DNA of 64,000 nt, from contig NZ_BNCJ01000002.1 in assembly GCF_014656415.1 (NCBI RefSeq), positions 278,213 to 342,212 of the forward strand, read 5' to 3'. How positions within the stretch are numbered: position 1 is the stretch's first letter; each line of letters starts with the position of its first letter. Under the pieces are notes generated by a model, which was given only the letters and a program-made list of their open reading frames with translations, had not been told where the DNA came from and did not search any database. The position numbers and the translations under genes are program-made. This DNA is from Seohaeicola zhoushanensis (GTDB taxonomy: Bacteria > Pseudomonadota > Alphaproteobacteria > Rhodobacterales > Rhodobacteraceae). Shown one piece after another: positions 8,609-17,743 of this stretch.

Positions 8609-10684
8609 TTACTCCTTGGGGCTCAGGTCGATGCAGCCATCGGGCTGCCGGACGGCGCGGCGCGACGAGGGCACGATCACCGTCGTCTCGTTCTCGGTAA
8701 TGGCGGCGGGGCCGTTCACGCCTGCGCCGCTCTCCAGGCTGGCGCGGGCGATGATGCCCGCCTCCACCCGCTGCCCGATGGCCGGGTCCAGGATCGCGCG
8801 CACCTCCGGTGCCTCCACCGTCCGCCCGCGCGTCACCGCCTCGACCGGCGTCGCCGGCTGCGACGGCGTGGTGGCATTGACCGACCAGACGGCAATCTCG
8901 ACATCCAGCCCCTCGACCGTGCGGCCGAACAGCTGGGTGTATTCCGTCTCGAACAGCGCCAGGAACCGCTCGGCGCTGGGCCTTGCCGCATCCTCGCGCG
9001 TCAGCGGCACCGGGATCTCCCAACCCTGCCCGCGATAGCGCATGTAGACCTTGTAATCGCATTCGATGGGCGAGGTCGCATCGCAGGTCCGCACGAACCG
9101 CGTCGCCTCTCCCTCCAGATCACCCAGCAGCGCGCTGACCTTGCCCGGCTCGAAATCCGACAGCCGGGTATAGACGCTCCGGTTCGCCTCGAAACTGAAC
9201 GGCGCCCGCAGGAAGCCGATGGCGCTGCCCACACCCGCCCCCGGCGGCACCAGGCAACGCGCCACCCCCAGCTTCTCGCAAAGCCGCCCGGCGTGCAGCG
9301 GCGCCGCGCCACCAAAGGCGATCATCGTGTATTCGCTCAGATCCTCGCCGTTCTCCACCGCATGGACCCGCGCCGCATTGGCCATGTTCTCGTCGACCAC
9401 TTCCGACAGTCCGAAGGCCGCCGCCTCGGCGTCCATCTCCAGCACCCCGCCGATGGCCGCATCCAGCGCCGCCGCCGACTGCTCGGGATACAGCGGGATC
9501 GACCCGCCCGCGAAATTCGCCGGATCCAGCCGGCCCAGCGTCAGGTCCGCATCCGTCACCGCCGGCCGTTCCCCGCCGCGCCCATAGCACGCCGGCCCCG
9601 GCTCCGACCCCGCCGATTCCGGCCCCACCCGGATCTGCCGCATCGCGTCCACATGGGCGAGCGACCCGCCCCCGGCGCCGATCTCCACCATGTCGATGAC
9701 GGGTATCGAGATCGGCATACCCGACCCCTTCTTGAACCGGTAGGACCGCGCCACCTCGAACACCCGCGCCGTCTTGGGCGCCAGGTTGCGGATCAGGCAG
9801 ATCTTCGCCGTGGTGCCGCCCATGTCGAAGCTCAGCACCTTGTTCAGCCCGTACCGCGCCGCGATATGCGCGGCAAAGACCGCGCCGCCCGCCGGCCCGG
9901 ATTCCACCAGCCGCACCGGAAACTCCGCCGCGCTCTCGATCGAGATGATCCCGCCGCCCGAATGCATCAGGAAGACCGGGCAATTCACACCCTCGGCCCG
10001 CAGCCGCGCCTCCAGCCGCCCGAGATAGCTCTTCATCAGCGGCTTGATATAGGCGTTGGCAATCGTCGTGTTGAACCGCTCGTATTCCCGCATCTGCGGG
10101 CTGACCTCGGACGAGAGCGAGATCATCGCCTCGGGCAGCCGCTCGGCCAGCACCTCGCGCACCATCCGCTCATGGGCATCGTTCTGGTAGGAATGCAGCA
10201 GCCCCACCGCGACCGAGGTGAAGCCCGCCAGCTTCAACCGATCCGCCAGCGCCTCGATCTCCGACCGCTCCAGCGGGATCAGCACATTGCCCTGCGCATC
10301 CATCCGCTCGCGCAGCGTATAGCGGAACTGGCGCGGCAGCAGCGGCTCGGGCAGGGTCAGGTTCAGGTCATACTGCTCGAACCGGCTCTCGGTGCGCATC
10401 TCGATGACGTCGCGGAAGCCCTCGGTGGTGATCAGCGCCGTCTTCGCCCCGCGCCGCTCGATCAGCGCATTGGTGGCGAGCGTCGTGCCATGGATGATCT
10501 GCCCGATCTCGCCGGGGCCGATCCCGGCCTGCCCGCAGACCCGGTGAATGCCCTCGACGATGGCATCCTCGGGGGCGGCATAAGTCGTCAGCACCTTGGT
10601 CGAAAAGGCCCGCGCGCCGATCTCGAGCACCACATCGGTAAAGGTGCCGCCGATATCGATTCCCATGCGGATCGTCTGTGCCAT
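8609..10684 (-). CDS. Hydantoinase/oxoprolinase family protein, HyuA-like
   Basis: A 691-residue ATP-binding subunit of the hydantoinase A family. The actin-like nucleotide motif MGIDIGGTFTDVVLE begins at residue 8, and GTTLATNALIERRG plus SFDMGGTTAKICLI are the second and third conserved motifs. The pair with the HyuB-like protein would form an ATP-dependent hydrolase acting on N-methylhydantoin, oxoproline or a related compound. It is the first gene of the four-gene operon. AGGGA sits before its ATG. Confidence 0.9.
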   Translation of the reverse strand: MAQTIRMGIDIGGTFTDVVLEIGARAFSTKVLTTYAAPEDAIVEGIHRVCGQAGIGPGEIGQIIHGTTLATNALIERRGAKTALITTEGFRDVIEMRTESRFEQYDLNLTLPEPLLPRQFRYTLRERMDAQGNVLIPLERSEIEALADRLKLAGFTSVAVGLLHSYQNDAHERMVREVLAERLPEAMISLSSEVSPQMREYERFNTTIANAYIKPLMKSYLGRLEARLRAEGVNCPVFLMHSGGGIISIESAAEFPVRLVESGPAGGAVFAAHIAARYGLNKVLSFDMGGTTAKICLIRNLAPKTARVFEVARSYRFKKGSGMPISIPVIDMVEIGAGGGSLAHVDAMRQIRVGPESAGSEPGPACYGRGGERPAVTDADLTLGRLDPANFAGGSIPLYPEQSAAALDAAIGGVLEMDAEAAAFGLSEVVDENMANAARVHAVENGEDLSEYTMIAFGGAAPLHAGRLCEKLGVARCLVPPGAGVGSAIGFLRAPFSFEANRSVYTRLSDFEPGKVSALLGDLEGEATRFVRTCDATSPIECDYKVYMRYRGQGWEIPVPLTREDAARPSAERFLALFETEYTQLFGRTVEGLDVEIAVWSVNATTPSQPATPVEAVTRGRTVEAPEVRAILDPAIGQRVEAGIIARASLESGAGVNGPAAITENETTVIVPSSRRAVRQPDGCIDLSPKE

Positions 10685-10794
10685 GTCTCTGTCCCTGCTG
10701 GAGTCGCGGCTCAGCCTAGGACCGGCAGATAATCAGGGCAAATTATTTGATTTTTTGGATTGGATAAAGAAATTCTATCCTCCGACGCGCCCCG

Positions 10795-10863
10795 CCCCCT
10801 GGCTTCTCTTCTTCAACAAATACCTCCGGGGGAGCCGCCGAAGGCGGCGGGGGCAGCGCCCCC
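10795..10863 (-). repeat. Dispersed intergenic repeat, copy A
   Basis: This element lies between the HyuA-like gene and the glutamine-synthetase-like gene. Read on the minus strand it has a GGGGGC...GCCCCC hairpin, a GCCGCC-TTC-GGCGGC hairpin, then CCGGAGGTATTTGTTGAAG and AGAAGCCAGGGGG. A relative with the same order (GC hairpin, GAGTATTT, AGAGAAGAAGC, AGGGGC) occurs at 34336-34390. Rhodobacterales genomes are known to carry many such intergenic elements. It may serve as a terminator or mRNA end signal. Confidence 0.6.
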
Positions 10864-10891
10864 AATCAACGCCGGCCAGCGGGCGTTGACC

Positions 10892-12211
10892 TCAGACCGC
10901 CTCGAGATAGGTCAGCCAGTGCTGTTCCGGCGCCACCTCGGCAAAGCGGCGGATCTCCTGCCGCTTGGTCATCACCATCAGGTCGACCAGCTCGGGCGGC
11001 AGGATCCGCCGCATCATCGGGTCGTGCTCGAAAAGATCGACCGCCGCCTCCCAGCTCGCGGCCAGCCGTGGCACGCCGGTGATCTCGTAGGCATTGCCGG
11101 TGATCGGGGCCGAGGGCTCCATCGCGTCCTCGATCCCCGCCAGCGCCGCGCCCAGGATCACCGCCATGGCGAGATAGGGGTTCACGTCGCCCCCGGCGAC
11201 CCGGTGCTCGATCCGCCGCGCCGCGGGCGAGCCGCCGGGAATGCGGATCGCCGCGGTGCGGTTCTCATAGGCCCAGACCGCGCTCACCGGCGCATGGGCC
11301 CCCGGCACCAGCCGGTCGTAGGAATTGCCGTTCGGCGCGAAGATCAGCGTGCTCGCCGGCATCGCCGCCAGGCAGCCCGCCACCGCGTGGCGCAACAGGT
11401 CGGTGCCCTCGGGCCCGCCGTTGTCGAAGATGTTGCGCCCGTTGCGGTCGATCACCGAGAAATGCAGGTGCATCCCGTTGCCGCTGTCGTCCGGATAGGG
11501 CTTGGCCATGAAGGTCGCCGCGAACCCCTGCTTGCGCGCCAGCCCGCGCACCAGCGTCTTGAACAGCCAGGCGTCATCGGCTGCCAGCATTGCCTCCTGG
11601 TGGCTCAGGTTCACCTCGAACTGGCCGATCCCGCTTTCCGAGATCACCGTGTCCGCCGGGATGTCCATCTCCTGGCAGGCCTGGTAGAGTGCGGTGAAAT
11701 AGTTGTCGAAGGCGTCGAGCTGGCGCAGCGAGAGGATGGCGCTCGATTGCAGCGGCCGCCCGGTGATCGGGTTGATCGGCGCCAGCGGCGCGCCGTTGCG
11801 GTCGTCGATCAGGGTGAATTCCATCTCGGTCGCCGCGATCACCGTCCAGCCCCGCGCCGAATAGCGGTCGATCACCGCCTGCAGCGCATGGCGCGGGTCG
11901 CCGGCAAAGGGGATGCCCTTGTCGGTATACATCGACATCGGCACCAGCGCCGAGGGCACGTCGAGCCAGGGCATCGGCACCGGCCCGCGTGGCGTCGGGC
12001 GCAGCACCCCGTCGGCATCGCCGCTGTCGAAGACCAGAGGGCTGCCGACGATGTCATCGCCCCAGAGATCGACGTTCAGCACCGAAAGCGGCATCCGGAC
12101 AATGTCCTGGTCCAACCGCTTGGCATAGGCCGAGGGCACGCGCTTGCCCCGCATCTGGCCGTTCAGGTCGCTGGCGGCCACCCGGAAGGTGGCGAATTGT
12201 CTTAGGTCCAT
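10892..12211 (-). CDS. Glutamine synthetase family protein (gamma-glutamyl ligase)
   Basis: A 439-residue enzyme of the glutamine synthetase fold, similar in length to PuuA and glutamylamide ligases. Metal and substrate regions visible include EMEFTLID, ESGIGQFEVNLSH, GNGMHLHFSV, and the C-terminal RIPGGSPAARRIEHRVAG and DVNPYLAMA. It probably ligates glutamate to an amine using ATP. GAGGGAAC lies just before the ATG. It is separated from the HyuA-like operon by a repeat, so it may form its own transcript, but the neighbourhood (amine oxidase-like flavoprotein, amino acid transporter) fits amine nitrogen assimilation. The exact amine is unknown. Confidence 0.87.
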   Translation of the reverse strand: MDLRQFATFRVAASDLNGQMRGKRVPSAYAKRLDQDIVRMPLSVLNVDLWGDDIVGSPLVFDSGDADGVLRPTPRGPVPMPWLDVPSALVPMSMYTDKGIPFAGDPRHALQAVIDRYSARGWTVIAATEMEFTLIDDRNGAPLAPINPITGRPLQSSAILSLRQLDAFDNYFTALYQACQEMDIPADTVISESGIGQFEVNLSHQEAMLAADDAWLFKTLVRGLARKQGFAATFMAKPYPDDSGNGMHLHFSVIDRNGRNIFDNGGPEGTDLLRHAVAGCLAAMPASTLIFAPNGNSYDRLVPGAHAPVSAVWAYENRTAAIRIPGGSPAARRIEHRVAGGDVNPYLAMAVILGAALAGIEDAMEPSAPITGNAYEITGVPRLAASWEAAVDLFEHDPMMRRILPPELVDLMVMTKRQEIRRFAEVAPEQHWLTYLEAV

Positions 12212-12507
12212 GTTCCCTCGGAAGTGGTTTCCATGCGCGTTCCCGAAGCCTAGCCAAGCCGTTCCGGGCTGTCACCGATAATTTGATCAAATCCTGCGTG
12301 CCGTCCCGTCGCAAACCGCGCTTCGACCAAAGTTGCGCCATCGCGCCACCGCATTTTCGCCATCTTCCGGCGGATCATGGCGATTTGGTGTTCCCGCCTG
12401 GCCGGCCCGGCAACCGGGTCCGCTTGCGGGGGAAACGCCTCGAAGGCGCCGGCAGAGCGCCGCCAGGACCTCTCGGGCAGGGACCGCGACTGGCACAGGA
12501 TATGGCG

Positions 12508-13077
12508 ATGAACTCGATTGCGAAGACATTCGAACCCGGCCCGGCCGTCACCGGGGCCGAAACCGCAACCGACCCCGAGATGGTCGCGATGATCCGCCGG
12601 GTGACCGGCACCACCGAAGGGGCGGAAGAGGCGCCACCCAACGGCTGGGACCGGCTGAAACAGGTGACCCGCTCGGCCGCCGCGCCGCGCAGGCCGCATC
12701 GCGACGCGGCGCGCAACCGGAAACGCACCCGCGCGCTGGCCATCACCATCGCCGTCTTCGCGGTGGTGCCGCTGCATCTGCTGGCGATCCTCGCGCTGCT
12801 CGTCCTGCTCGCCTGCGCGGGTCTTGCCTGGGGGCTCGGCCACGACCGCATTCGCCGCATGGTGCTTGCGCGCTTCCACGCGATCCAGGCCGCCGACCCG
12901 GCCCGCGCCGAGGCGCTGCGCCTGCGCGCGGCCGGCCTCTCGCGCCGTCTCGACCATATGCTCGGCTATCTGCCCGACCGCTGGACCCGTGGCCTCTACC
13001 TGCCCGATTTCGAACCCGAGGAGGCCCCGGAAGCGTTTTCCGCCGACCCCTTCGACCGGCTCGAACGCGGGGCCTAG
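12508..13077 (+). CDS. Hypothetical membrane protein
   Basis: A 189-residue protein I do not recognise. The N-terminal ~75 residues are acidic then basic and probably cytoplasmic. Residues 76-110 form a long hydrophobic stretch that could be one or two membrane passes, followed by an arginine-rich cytoplasmic tail. The ATG at 12508 is preferred over 12502 because AGGA lies 7 bases upstream of the former and only 1 base from the latter. Its end overlaps the convergent ABC permease stop by 4 bases. The 296 bases upstream, to the divergent ligase gene, contain no other gene I can support. Confidence 0.65.
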   Translation: MNSIAKTFEPGPAVTGAETATDPEMVAMIRRVTGTTEGAEEAPPNGWDRLKQVTRSAAAPRRPHRDAARNRKRTRALAITIAVFAVVPLHLLAILALLVLLACAGLAWGLGHDRIRRMVLARFHAIQAADPARAEALRLRAAGLSRRLDHMLGYLPDRWTRGLYLPDFEPEEAPEAFSADPFDRLERGA

Positions 13078-13880
13078 CGGATCAGCTTCGGCCGATACTT
13101 GATCTTCGCGCGCCGCTCGGCCGGCAGGTGCCGGTTCAGGTGGCGGTTCACCAGCCCGAAGCCCCCGACGATCACCAGCGTGAACAGGATGAAATACATC
13201 GCCAGGATCGGGTAGGGGATGAAGGGGTTATAGGTCTTGTCGGCGAAGTAATTGGCGTAATAGAGCGCGTCGCCCCGCTGCTGCCAGGCCGGGAAGGCCG
13301 AGAAGAACACCAGCGTCGTGGCGTGGAACAGGAAGATCGCCTCGTTGGTATAGGCCGGCCAGGCCAGCCGCAGCATGGTCGGCCAGACGATCCGCCGGAA
13401 CCGCGGCCAGCCCGACATGCCATAGGCGTCCGCCGCCTCGACATCGCCCTTCGGGATCGACCGCAGCGCGCCGTAGAAGATCTCGCCGCTATAGGCCGAG
13501 GTGTTCAGGAACAGCACGATCAGCGCGCCCAGCCAGGCGGCCGTGAAGGCGTCGAAGAAGGCATATTGCCCCTTCAGCCCGAGGAAGAAGAAGTAGGCAA
13601 AGAAGAACTGGATGAACAGCGGCGAGCCACGGAAGACGAAGATGAACCACTCCGCCGGCTTGCGCGCCCAGGGATTGGCCGCCCCCTTCGCCACCGCCAG
13701 CGCCGTGGCCAGGAAGAAGCCGGAAGCCAGCGCCATCAACGCGAAATAGATGTTCCAGATCATCCCCGAACCGATCAGCACGAAGTGATCGCAGAGGGTG
13801 AAGTCGCTCCTCGGCAGCAGCCGCTCCCCGATCCCGATCGAGCGCAGCGCATAGGCCTGGAAGGTCTCGAAACAGGTCAC
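13074..13880 (-). CDS. Polar amino acid ABC transporter permease (HisM-like)
   Basis: A 268-residue inner-membrane permease of the histidine/glutamine importer class. The segment FRGSPLFIQFFFAYF and the EAA-like loop ALRSIPKGDVEAADAYGMSG match HisM/ArtM-type subunits. The start is a GTG at 13880 with GGAGG 5 bases upstream. That ribosome site lies in the 3' arm of a hairpin (13882-13902). It is the last gene of the order ATPase, binding protein, permease, permease. Substrate specificity cannot be read from the permease. Confidence 0.88.
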   Translation of the reverse strand: MTCFETFQAYALRSIGIGERLLPRSDFTLCDHFVLIGSGMIWNIYFALMALASGFFLATALAVAKGAANPWARKPAEWFIFVFRGSPLFIQFFFAYFFFLGLKGQYAFFDAFTAAWLGALIVLFLNTSAYSGEIFYGALRSIPKGDVEAADAYGMSGWPRFRRIVWPTMLRLAWPAYTNEAIFLFHATTLVFFSAFPAWQQRGDALYYANYFADKTYNPFIPYPILAMYFILFTLVIVGGFGLVNRHLNRHLPAERRAKIKYRPKLIR

Positions 13881-13881
13881 C

Positions 13882-13902
13882 GGCGCCTCCGCAAGAGGCG
13901 CC
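13882..13902 (-). promoter_or_regulatory. Hairpin covering the ribosome site of the downstream permease
   Basis: On the minus strand GGCGCCTC-TTGCG-GAGGCGCC forms a perfect 8-base-pair stem with a 5-base loop, directly 5' of the GTG start. The Shine-Dalgarno GGAGG consists of the last loop base plus the first four bases of the 3' arm. Folding would therefore hide it. This is a structural observation; regulation is inferred. Confidence 0.65.
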
Positions 13903-13992
13903 GCGTGCGCGAAAGCGGGCGCAAGGCGCCTGCGTGCGGCACCCGCTCGAGGTCGCAGCCGGGCTGCAAGGGCGAAAAACGTCCGATCCGCA

Positions 13993-14874
13993 TCACGCCG
14001 CCTTCCTCTGGGCTTCGCCGCCGGTGGTCGCCTGCCCGTGGGTCAACCGCTTCATCAGCCGTTCCAGCACCACCTCCGACACCCGGGTGAAGCCGAGGTA
14101 GAAGACCAGCAGGAAAAGGAAATACCACATCCGCCAGTCGCCATGCGGATAGTCGGTGAACTGCGCCGTCTTGGTGCCCCCGAGCGAGCGCGCCCAGTAG
14201 ACGATATCGTCGATTCCCAGCAGGAACAGCAACGGCGTCGCCTTGATCAGCACCATCCAGGTGTTCGACAGGCCGGGCAGGGCATAGACCCACATCTGCG
14301 GCACCAGCACCCGCCAGAAGGTCTGGCGATGGCTCATGCCATAGGCCTCGGCGGTCTCCAGCTGCGCCCGCGGCACCGCACGCATCCCGCCGTAGAGCAC
14401 ATTGGCCGCGAAGGCCCCGAAGACGATGGCGAAAGTCACCACCGCCAGGAAGAAGCCATAGGTCTCATGCACCCATTCCGGGCTCGTCCCCAGCGGCAGC
14501 TTGGCCGCCGGGCAGACGATGAAATCGTTGCCCTGCCGCACCGGCCCGGTCCAGTCGGGGCACTTGATCCGGTGGCGGACATATTCGAACAGCTGGTCCA
14601 GCGCGATCACGAAGAACAGGAAGAAGGCGATGTCCGGCACGCCGCGCACGATGGCGATATAGCCCCGGCCCAGCCAGGACAGCGGCAGGATATGCGACCG
14701 CGCGGCCATGGCGCCCAGAAAGCCGAAGGCCAGCGCCACCGGCGCGGTGACGGCAAGCAGGCCCAGCACCTTCAGGAAGGCGAGATAAAAGGAGAGATGG
14801 ACACCCGTCGTCAGGTAGCAGCTGAGCCAGGCCAGCTGCCCAAGCGTGTCCGGATCGGTGCAATAGGAGAACAT
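13993..14874 (-). CDS. Polar amino acid ABC transporter permease (HisQ-like)
   Basis: A 293-residue permease partner. The hallmark IVRGVPDIAFFLFFV and the loop AVPRAQLETAEAYGMSHRQTF match the HisQ family. It is longer than typical HisQ (about 230) because of an extra segment around residues 95-130, containing two cysteines and probably periplasmic. It is separated from the next permease by 112 bases of GC-rich dyad sequence rather than the usual few bases. It works with the neighbouring binding protein and ATPase. Confidence 0.88.
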   Translation of the reverse strand: MFSYCTDPDTLGQLAWLSCYLTTGVHLSFYLAFLKVLGLLAVTAPVALAFGFLGAMAARSHILPLSWLGRGYIAIVRGVPDIAFFLFFVIALDQLFEYVRHRIKCPDWTGPVRQGNDFIVCPAAKLPLGTSPEWVHETYGFFLAVVTFAIVFGAFAANVLYGGMRAVPRAQLETAEAYGMSHRQTFWRVLVPQMWVYALPGLSNTWMVLIKATPLLFLLGIDDIVYWARSLGGTKTAQFTDYPHGDWRMWYFLFLLVFYLGFTRVSEVVLERLMKRLTHGQATTGGEAQRKAA

Positions 14875-14924
14875 CCGCCCTTACGCGAAACGGGGCCGGA
14901 CGGCTTGCGCCCGGCCCCTGGGGC

Positions 14925-15653
14925 TCAGTAGGTGGCCACTTCGTCGCCGAACCACTTCTTCAGAAGCGTGTTCAGCGTGCCGTCGGCCTTCATCGAGGTG
15001 ATGGCCGCGTCGAACTTGCCCAGCAGCTCGGCGTCGCTCTGGCGCAGGCCCATGCCGACACCGCCGCCCAGCGGCACGCGGTCGCCCACGAAGACCAGCT
15101 CGCCGTTGCTCTCGGCCACGATCGGGGCAAGGTAGTCATAATCGGCAAATACCGCGTCGGCCTCGCCGTTGCGCACGGCGGCGATGGTCTCTTCCGGGGT
15201 CGCGAATTCCACCAGCGTCGCGCCGCTCTCGGCGACATGGCCGGCCTGGATCGTCGCGGTCTGCGCCGAGATCACGCCGCCCTTCAGGTCGACGCTGTCC
15301 GAGGCCGCCACATAGGCGGATTCGGTCGGCGGATAGTAATCCTGGGTGAAGGAGATCACCTTCTTGCGCTCGTCGGTGATGCTCATGCCGGCGATGATGG
15401 TGTCATAGTTGCCGCTGACCAGGTTCGGGATGATCGAATCCCAGTCGTTCTTCACCCATTCGCAGGTCAGCTCGGCGCGCTTGCACAGCTCGTCGCCCAT
15501 CTCGCGCTCGAAGCCGTCGATCTCGCCCTTGTCGTTGATGAAGTTGTACGGAGGATAGGCGCCCTCGGTGCCCATGCGGATGGTCTTGCCTTCCGCGAAG
15601 GCCATGCCCGCGGCCACGGCGAGCGCGACGGTGCTGATGATCAGTTTCTTCAT
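14925..15653 (-). CDS. Polar amino acid ABC transporter, substrate-binding protein
   Basis: A 242-residue periplasmic protein. A Sec signal peptide (MKKLIISTVALAVAAGMAFA) precedes the family-3 solute-binding fold, which starts TIRMGTEGAYPPYNF and includes GFEREMGDELCKRAEL and the later DAVFADYDYL. This is the lysine/arginine/ornithine-histidine type. The start at 15653 is chosen because GGGAG lies upstream and the signal peptide begins there. An in-frame ATG 10 codons earlier overlaps the ATPase gene and is less likely. Cationic or polar amino acids are the probable ligands. Confidence 0.9.
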   Translation of the reverse strand: MKKLIISTVALAVAAGMAFAEGKTIRMGTEGAYPPYNFINDKGEIDGFEREMGDELCKRAELTCEWVKNDWDSIIPNLVSGNYDTIIAGMSITDERKKVISFTQDYYPPTESAYVAASDSVDLKGGVISAQTATIQAGHVAESGATLVEFATPEETIAAVRNGEADAVFADYDYLAPIVAESNGELVFVGDRVPLGGGVGMGLRQSDAELLGKFDAAITSMKADGTLNTLLKKWFGDEVATY

Positions 15654-15679
15654 GGGTAACTCCCTAGGTTTTTTATGGT

Positions 15680-16456
15680 TCACGCGGCGCGGGTCGCGGA
15701 AAGGAAACCGCGCAGACGTTCCGATTTCGGGGCGCCGAACACCGCGTCCGGCGCGCCCTGTTCCTCGATCAGGCCCTGATGCAGGAAGACCACGTGGTCC
15801 GATACATCGGCGGCCAGTTTCATGTCATGGGTGACGATCAGCATCGTCCGCCCCTCGTTGGCCAGATCCTTGATGACCTTGACCACCTCCTGTTCCAGTT
15901 CCGGGTCCAGCGCGCTGGTCGGTTCGTCGAAAAGCAGCGCCTGCGGCTCCATGCAGAGCGCCCGCGCGATGGCGGCCCGCTGCTGCTGCCCGCCCGAGAG
16001 CTGCGCCGGCCAGGCGTCGCACTTGTCGCCGATGCCGACCTTGGCAAGGTAACGCCGCGCGGACTGCTCGACCTCGCCCCTGTCGCGGCCCAGCACCGTC
16101 ACCGGCGCTTCCATCACGTTCTGCAGGATGGTCATATGGGCCCAGAGGTTGAACTGCTGGAATACCATCGACAGGTTGGTGCGGATCCGCAGCACCTGCT
16201 TGGCATCGGCCGGCCGCCGGGCCATCCCCGAGCCCTTCCACAGCACCGGCTCGCCCTTGAACAGGATCTCGCCCTGCTGGCTGTCCTCCAGCAGGTTGGC
16301 GCAGCGCAGCAGCGTCGACTTGCCCGACCCCGAAGAGCCGATCAACGAGACCACGTGGCCGGCGGGGGCGGTGATGTCGACACCCCTCAGAACCTCGAGC
16401 TCGCCATAGCTCTTGTGCAGGTTCCGGATCTCTATGACGGGCGTTGTGTCTGGCAC
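15680..16456 (-). CDS. Polar amino acid ABC transporter ATP-binding protein (HisP-like)
   Basis: A 258-residue cytoplasmic ATPase. It has Walker A IGSSGSGKST, Q-loop MVFQQFNLW, signature LSGGQQQRAAIARAL, Walker B LLFDEPTSALDPEL and H-loop IVTHDM, all intact. It is slightly longer than HisP, with an insertion around residues 70-90. It is the first gene of the operon, so its upstream region (16457-16721, shared with meaB on the other strand) should hold the promoter. I cannot point to a convincing box. Confidence 0.92.
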   Translation of the reverse strand: MPDTTPVIEIRNLHKSYGELEVLRGVDITAPAGHVVSLIGSSGSGKSTLLRCANLLEDSQQGEILFKGEPVLWKGSGMARRPADAKQVLRIRTNLSMVFQQFNLWAHMTILQNVMEAPVTVLGRDRGEVEQSARRYLAKVGIGDKCDAWPAQLSGGQQQRAAIARALCMEPQALLFDEPTSALDPELEQEVVKVIKDLANEGRTMLIVTHDMKLAADVSDHVVFLHQGLIEEQGAPDAVFGAPKSERLRGFLSATRAA

Positions 16457-16721
16457 GGCTTGTCCGCGTGTTGGCGCTCACTAGTTGGCTAATAGGGCGG
16501 AATTCCGGCCATATTGCAATCGCCAATACGACCCCGAAGGCGCACAAACCGGCCGCTTGACGACAGGGAATGCGCATTCTGCCGCCTTTTCGGGCCTTGT
16601 TGCCGGCCCGTCTGCGCCCCGTCGTTGCTCCGTCCGTGCCTCGTCCTTGCCCTGTCCGGGCCGGTCTGGACAAGCGCCCGCGCCCGCGGCATTACCCCCC
16701 GAAGCACCGGAGACAAGCTGC

Positions 16722-17699
16722 ATGGACATCAAGGCCCTCAGCGAGAACATCCTCGCCGGCGACCGCCGCGCGCTGGCCCGCGCGATCACCCTGGTGGAAA
16801 GCGGCCGCGCCGATCACCGCGCCGCCGCGACCGAGCTTCTCGCGCTGCTGGCGCGCTCGGGGCGCGAGGCGCTGCGCATCGGTCTCTCGGGTACGCCGGG
16901 CGTCGGCAAGTCCACCTTCATCGAATCCTTCGGCTTGATGCTGACGGGGCAGGGGCTGCGCGTCGCCGTGCTGGCGGTCGACCCCTCCAGCGCCCGTTCT
17001 GGCGGCTCGATCCTGGGCGACAAGACCCGGATGGAGCACCTCGCCCGCGACCCCAACGCCTTCATCCGCCCCTCGCCCAGCCAGACCCACCTCGGCGGCG
17101 TCGCCCGCCGCACCCGCGAGGCAGTGGCGCTCTGCGAGGCCGCCGGCTACGACGTGGTGCTGATCGAGACGGTGGGGGTTGGCCAGTCCGAGACCGTGGT
17201 GGCCGAGATGTCGGACCTCTTCCTGCTGCTGCTCGCGCCTGCGGGCGGCGACGAACTGCAGGGCGTCAAGCGCGGCATCATGGAGATGGCCGACCTGATC
17301 CTGGTCAACAAGGCCGACGGCGACCTGAAGGCCACGGCCACCCGCACCTGCGCCGATTACGCCGGCGCGCTGCGGCTGCTGCGTAAGCGGGTGCAGGATC
17401 CGCCGGGCTTTCCCAAGGCGATGACCGTCTCGGCGGTGGAACAGACCGGCCTGGAATCGGCCTGGGCCGAGATGCGCGCCCTGGCCGACTGGCGCCGCGA
17501 ACACGGCCACTGGGCCAACCGCCGCGCCGAACAGGCGCAAAGCTGGTTCGTCCAGGAGGTGCGCCAGGCGCTGCTCGCCCGGCTCGAAACGCCACAGGCG
17601 CGCGCGCTGATGACCAGCTTCGGCGCTCAGGTGGCCGAAGGCGCGCTCGGCCCGGTGGCGGCGGCGCAACAGGTGCTCGACGCGCTGCCCGAAAGGTGA
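16722..17699 (+). CDS. meaB: Methylmalonyl-CoA mutase-associated GTPase MeaB
   Basis: A 325-residue G3E-family GTPase that protects or reactivates B12-dependent methylmalonyl-CoA mutase. The P-loop is GTPGVGKST. The other G3E motifs are DPSSARSGGSILGDKTRM, ETVGVGQSE and the specificity motif NKAD. The ATG at 16722 follows GGAG. The mutase itself is not in the window. The gene is followed by a perfect palindrome and an intergenic repeat. Confidence 0.93.
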   Translation: MDIKALSENILAGDRRALARAITLVESGRADHRAAATELLALLARSGREALRIGLSGTPGVGKSTFIESFGLMLTGQGLRVAVLAVDPSSARSGGSILGDKTRMEHLARDPNAFIRPSPSQTHLGGVARRTREAVALCEAAGYDVVLIETVGVGQSETVVAEMSDLFLLLLAPAGGDELQGVKRGIMEMADLILVNKADGDLKATATRTCADYAGALRLLRKRVQDPPGFPKAMTVSAVEQTGLESAWAEMRALADWRREHGHWANRRAEQAQSWFVQEVRQALLARLETPQARALMTSFGAQVAEGALGPVAAAQQVLDALPER

Positions 17700-17706
17700 G
17701 GGGTAG

Positions 17707-17724
17707 GGCGGGGTTTACCCCGCC
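17707..17724 (+). terminator. Palindrome after meaB, possible terminator
   Basis: GGCGGGGT and ACCCCGCC are separated by two bases, giving a strong hairpin 8 bases after the meaB stop. There is no T-run, so intrinsic termination is uncertain. It may be the edge of the repeat that continues to about 17830. Confidence 0.45.
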
Positions 17725-17743
17725 ACCCGCACGGGGCTGAACC

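Noticed and set aside
4649-10732. Several 600-770-codon plus-strand frames opposite the HyuA/HyuB operon
   Set aside because: All are antisense of intact enzymes with recognisable motifs and have low-complexity translations.
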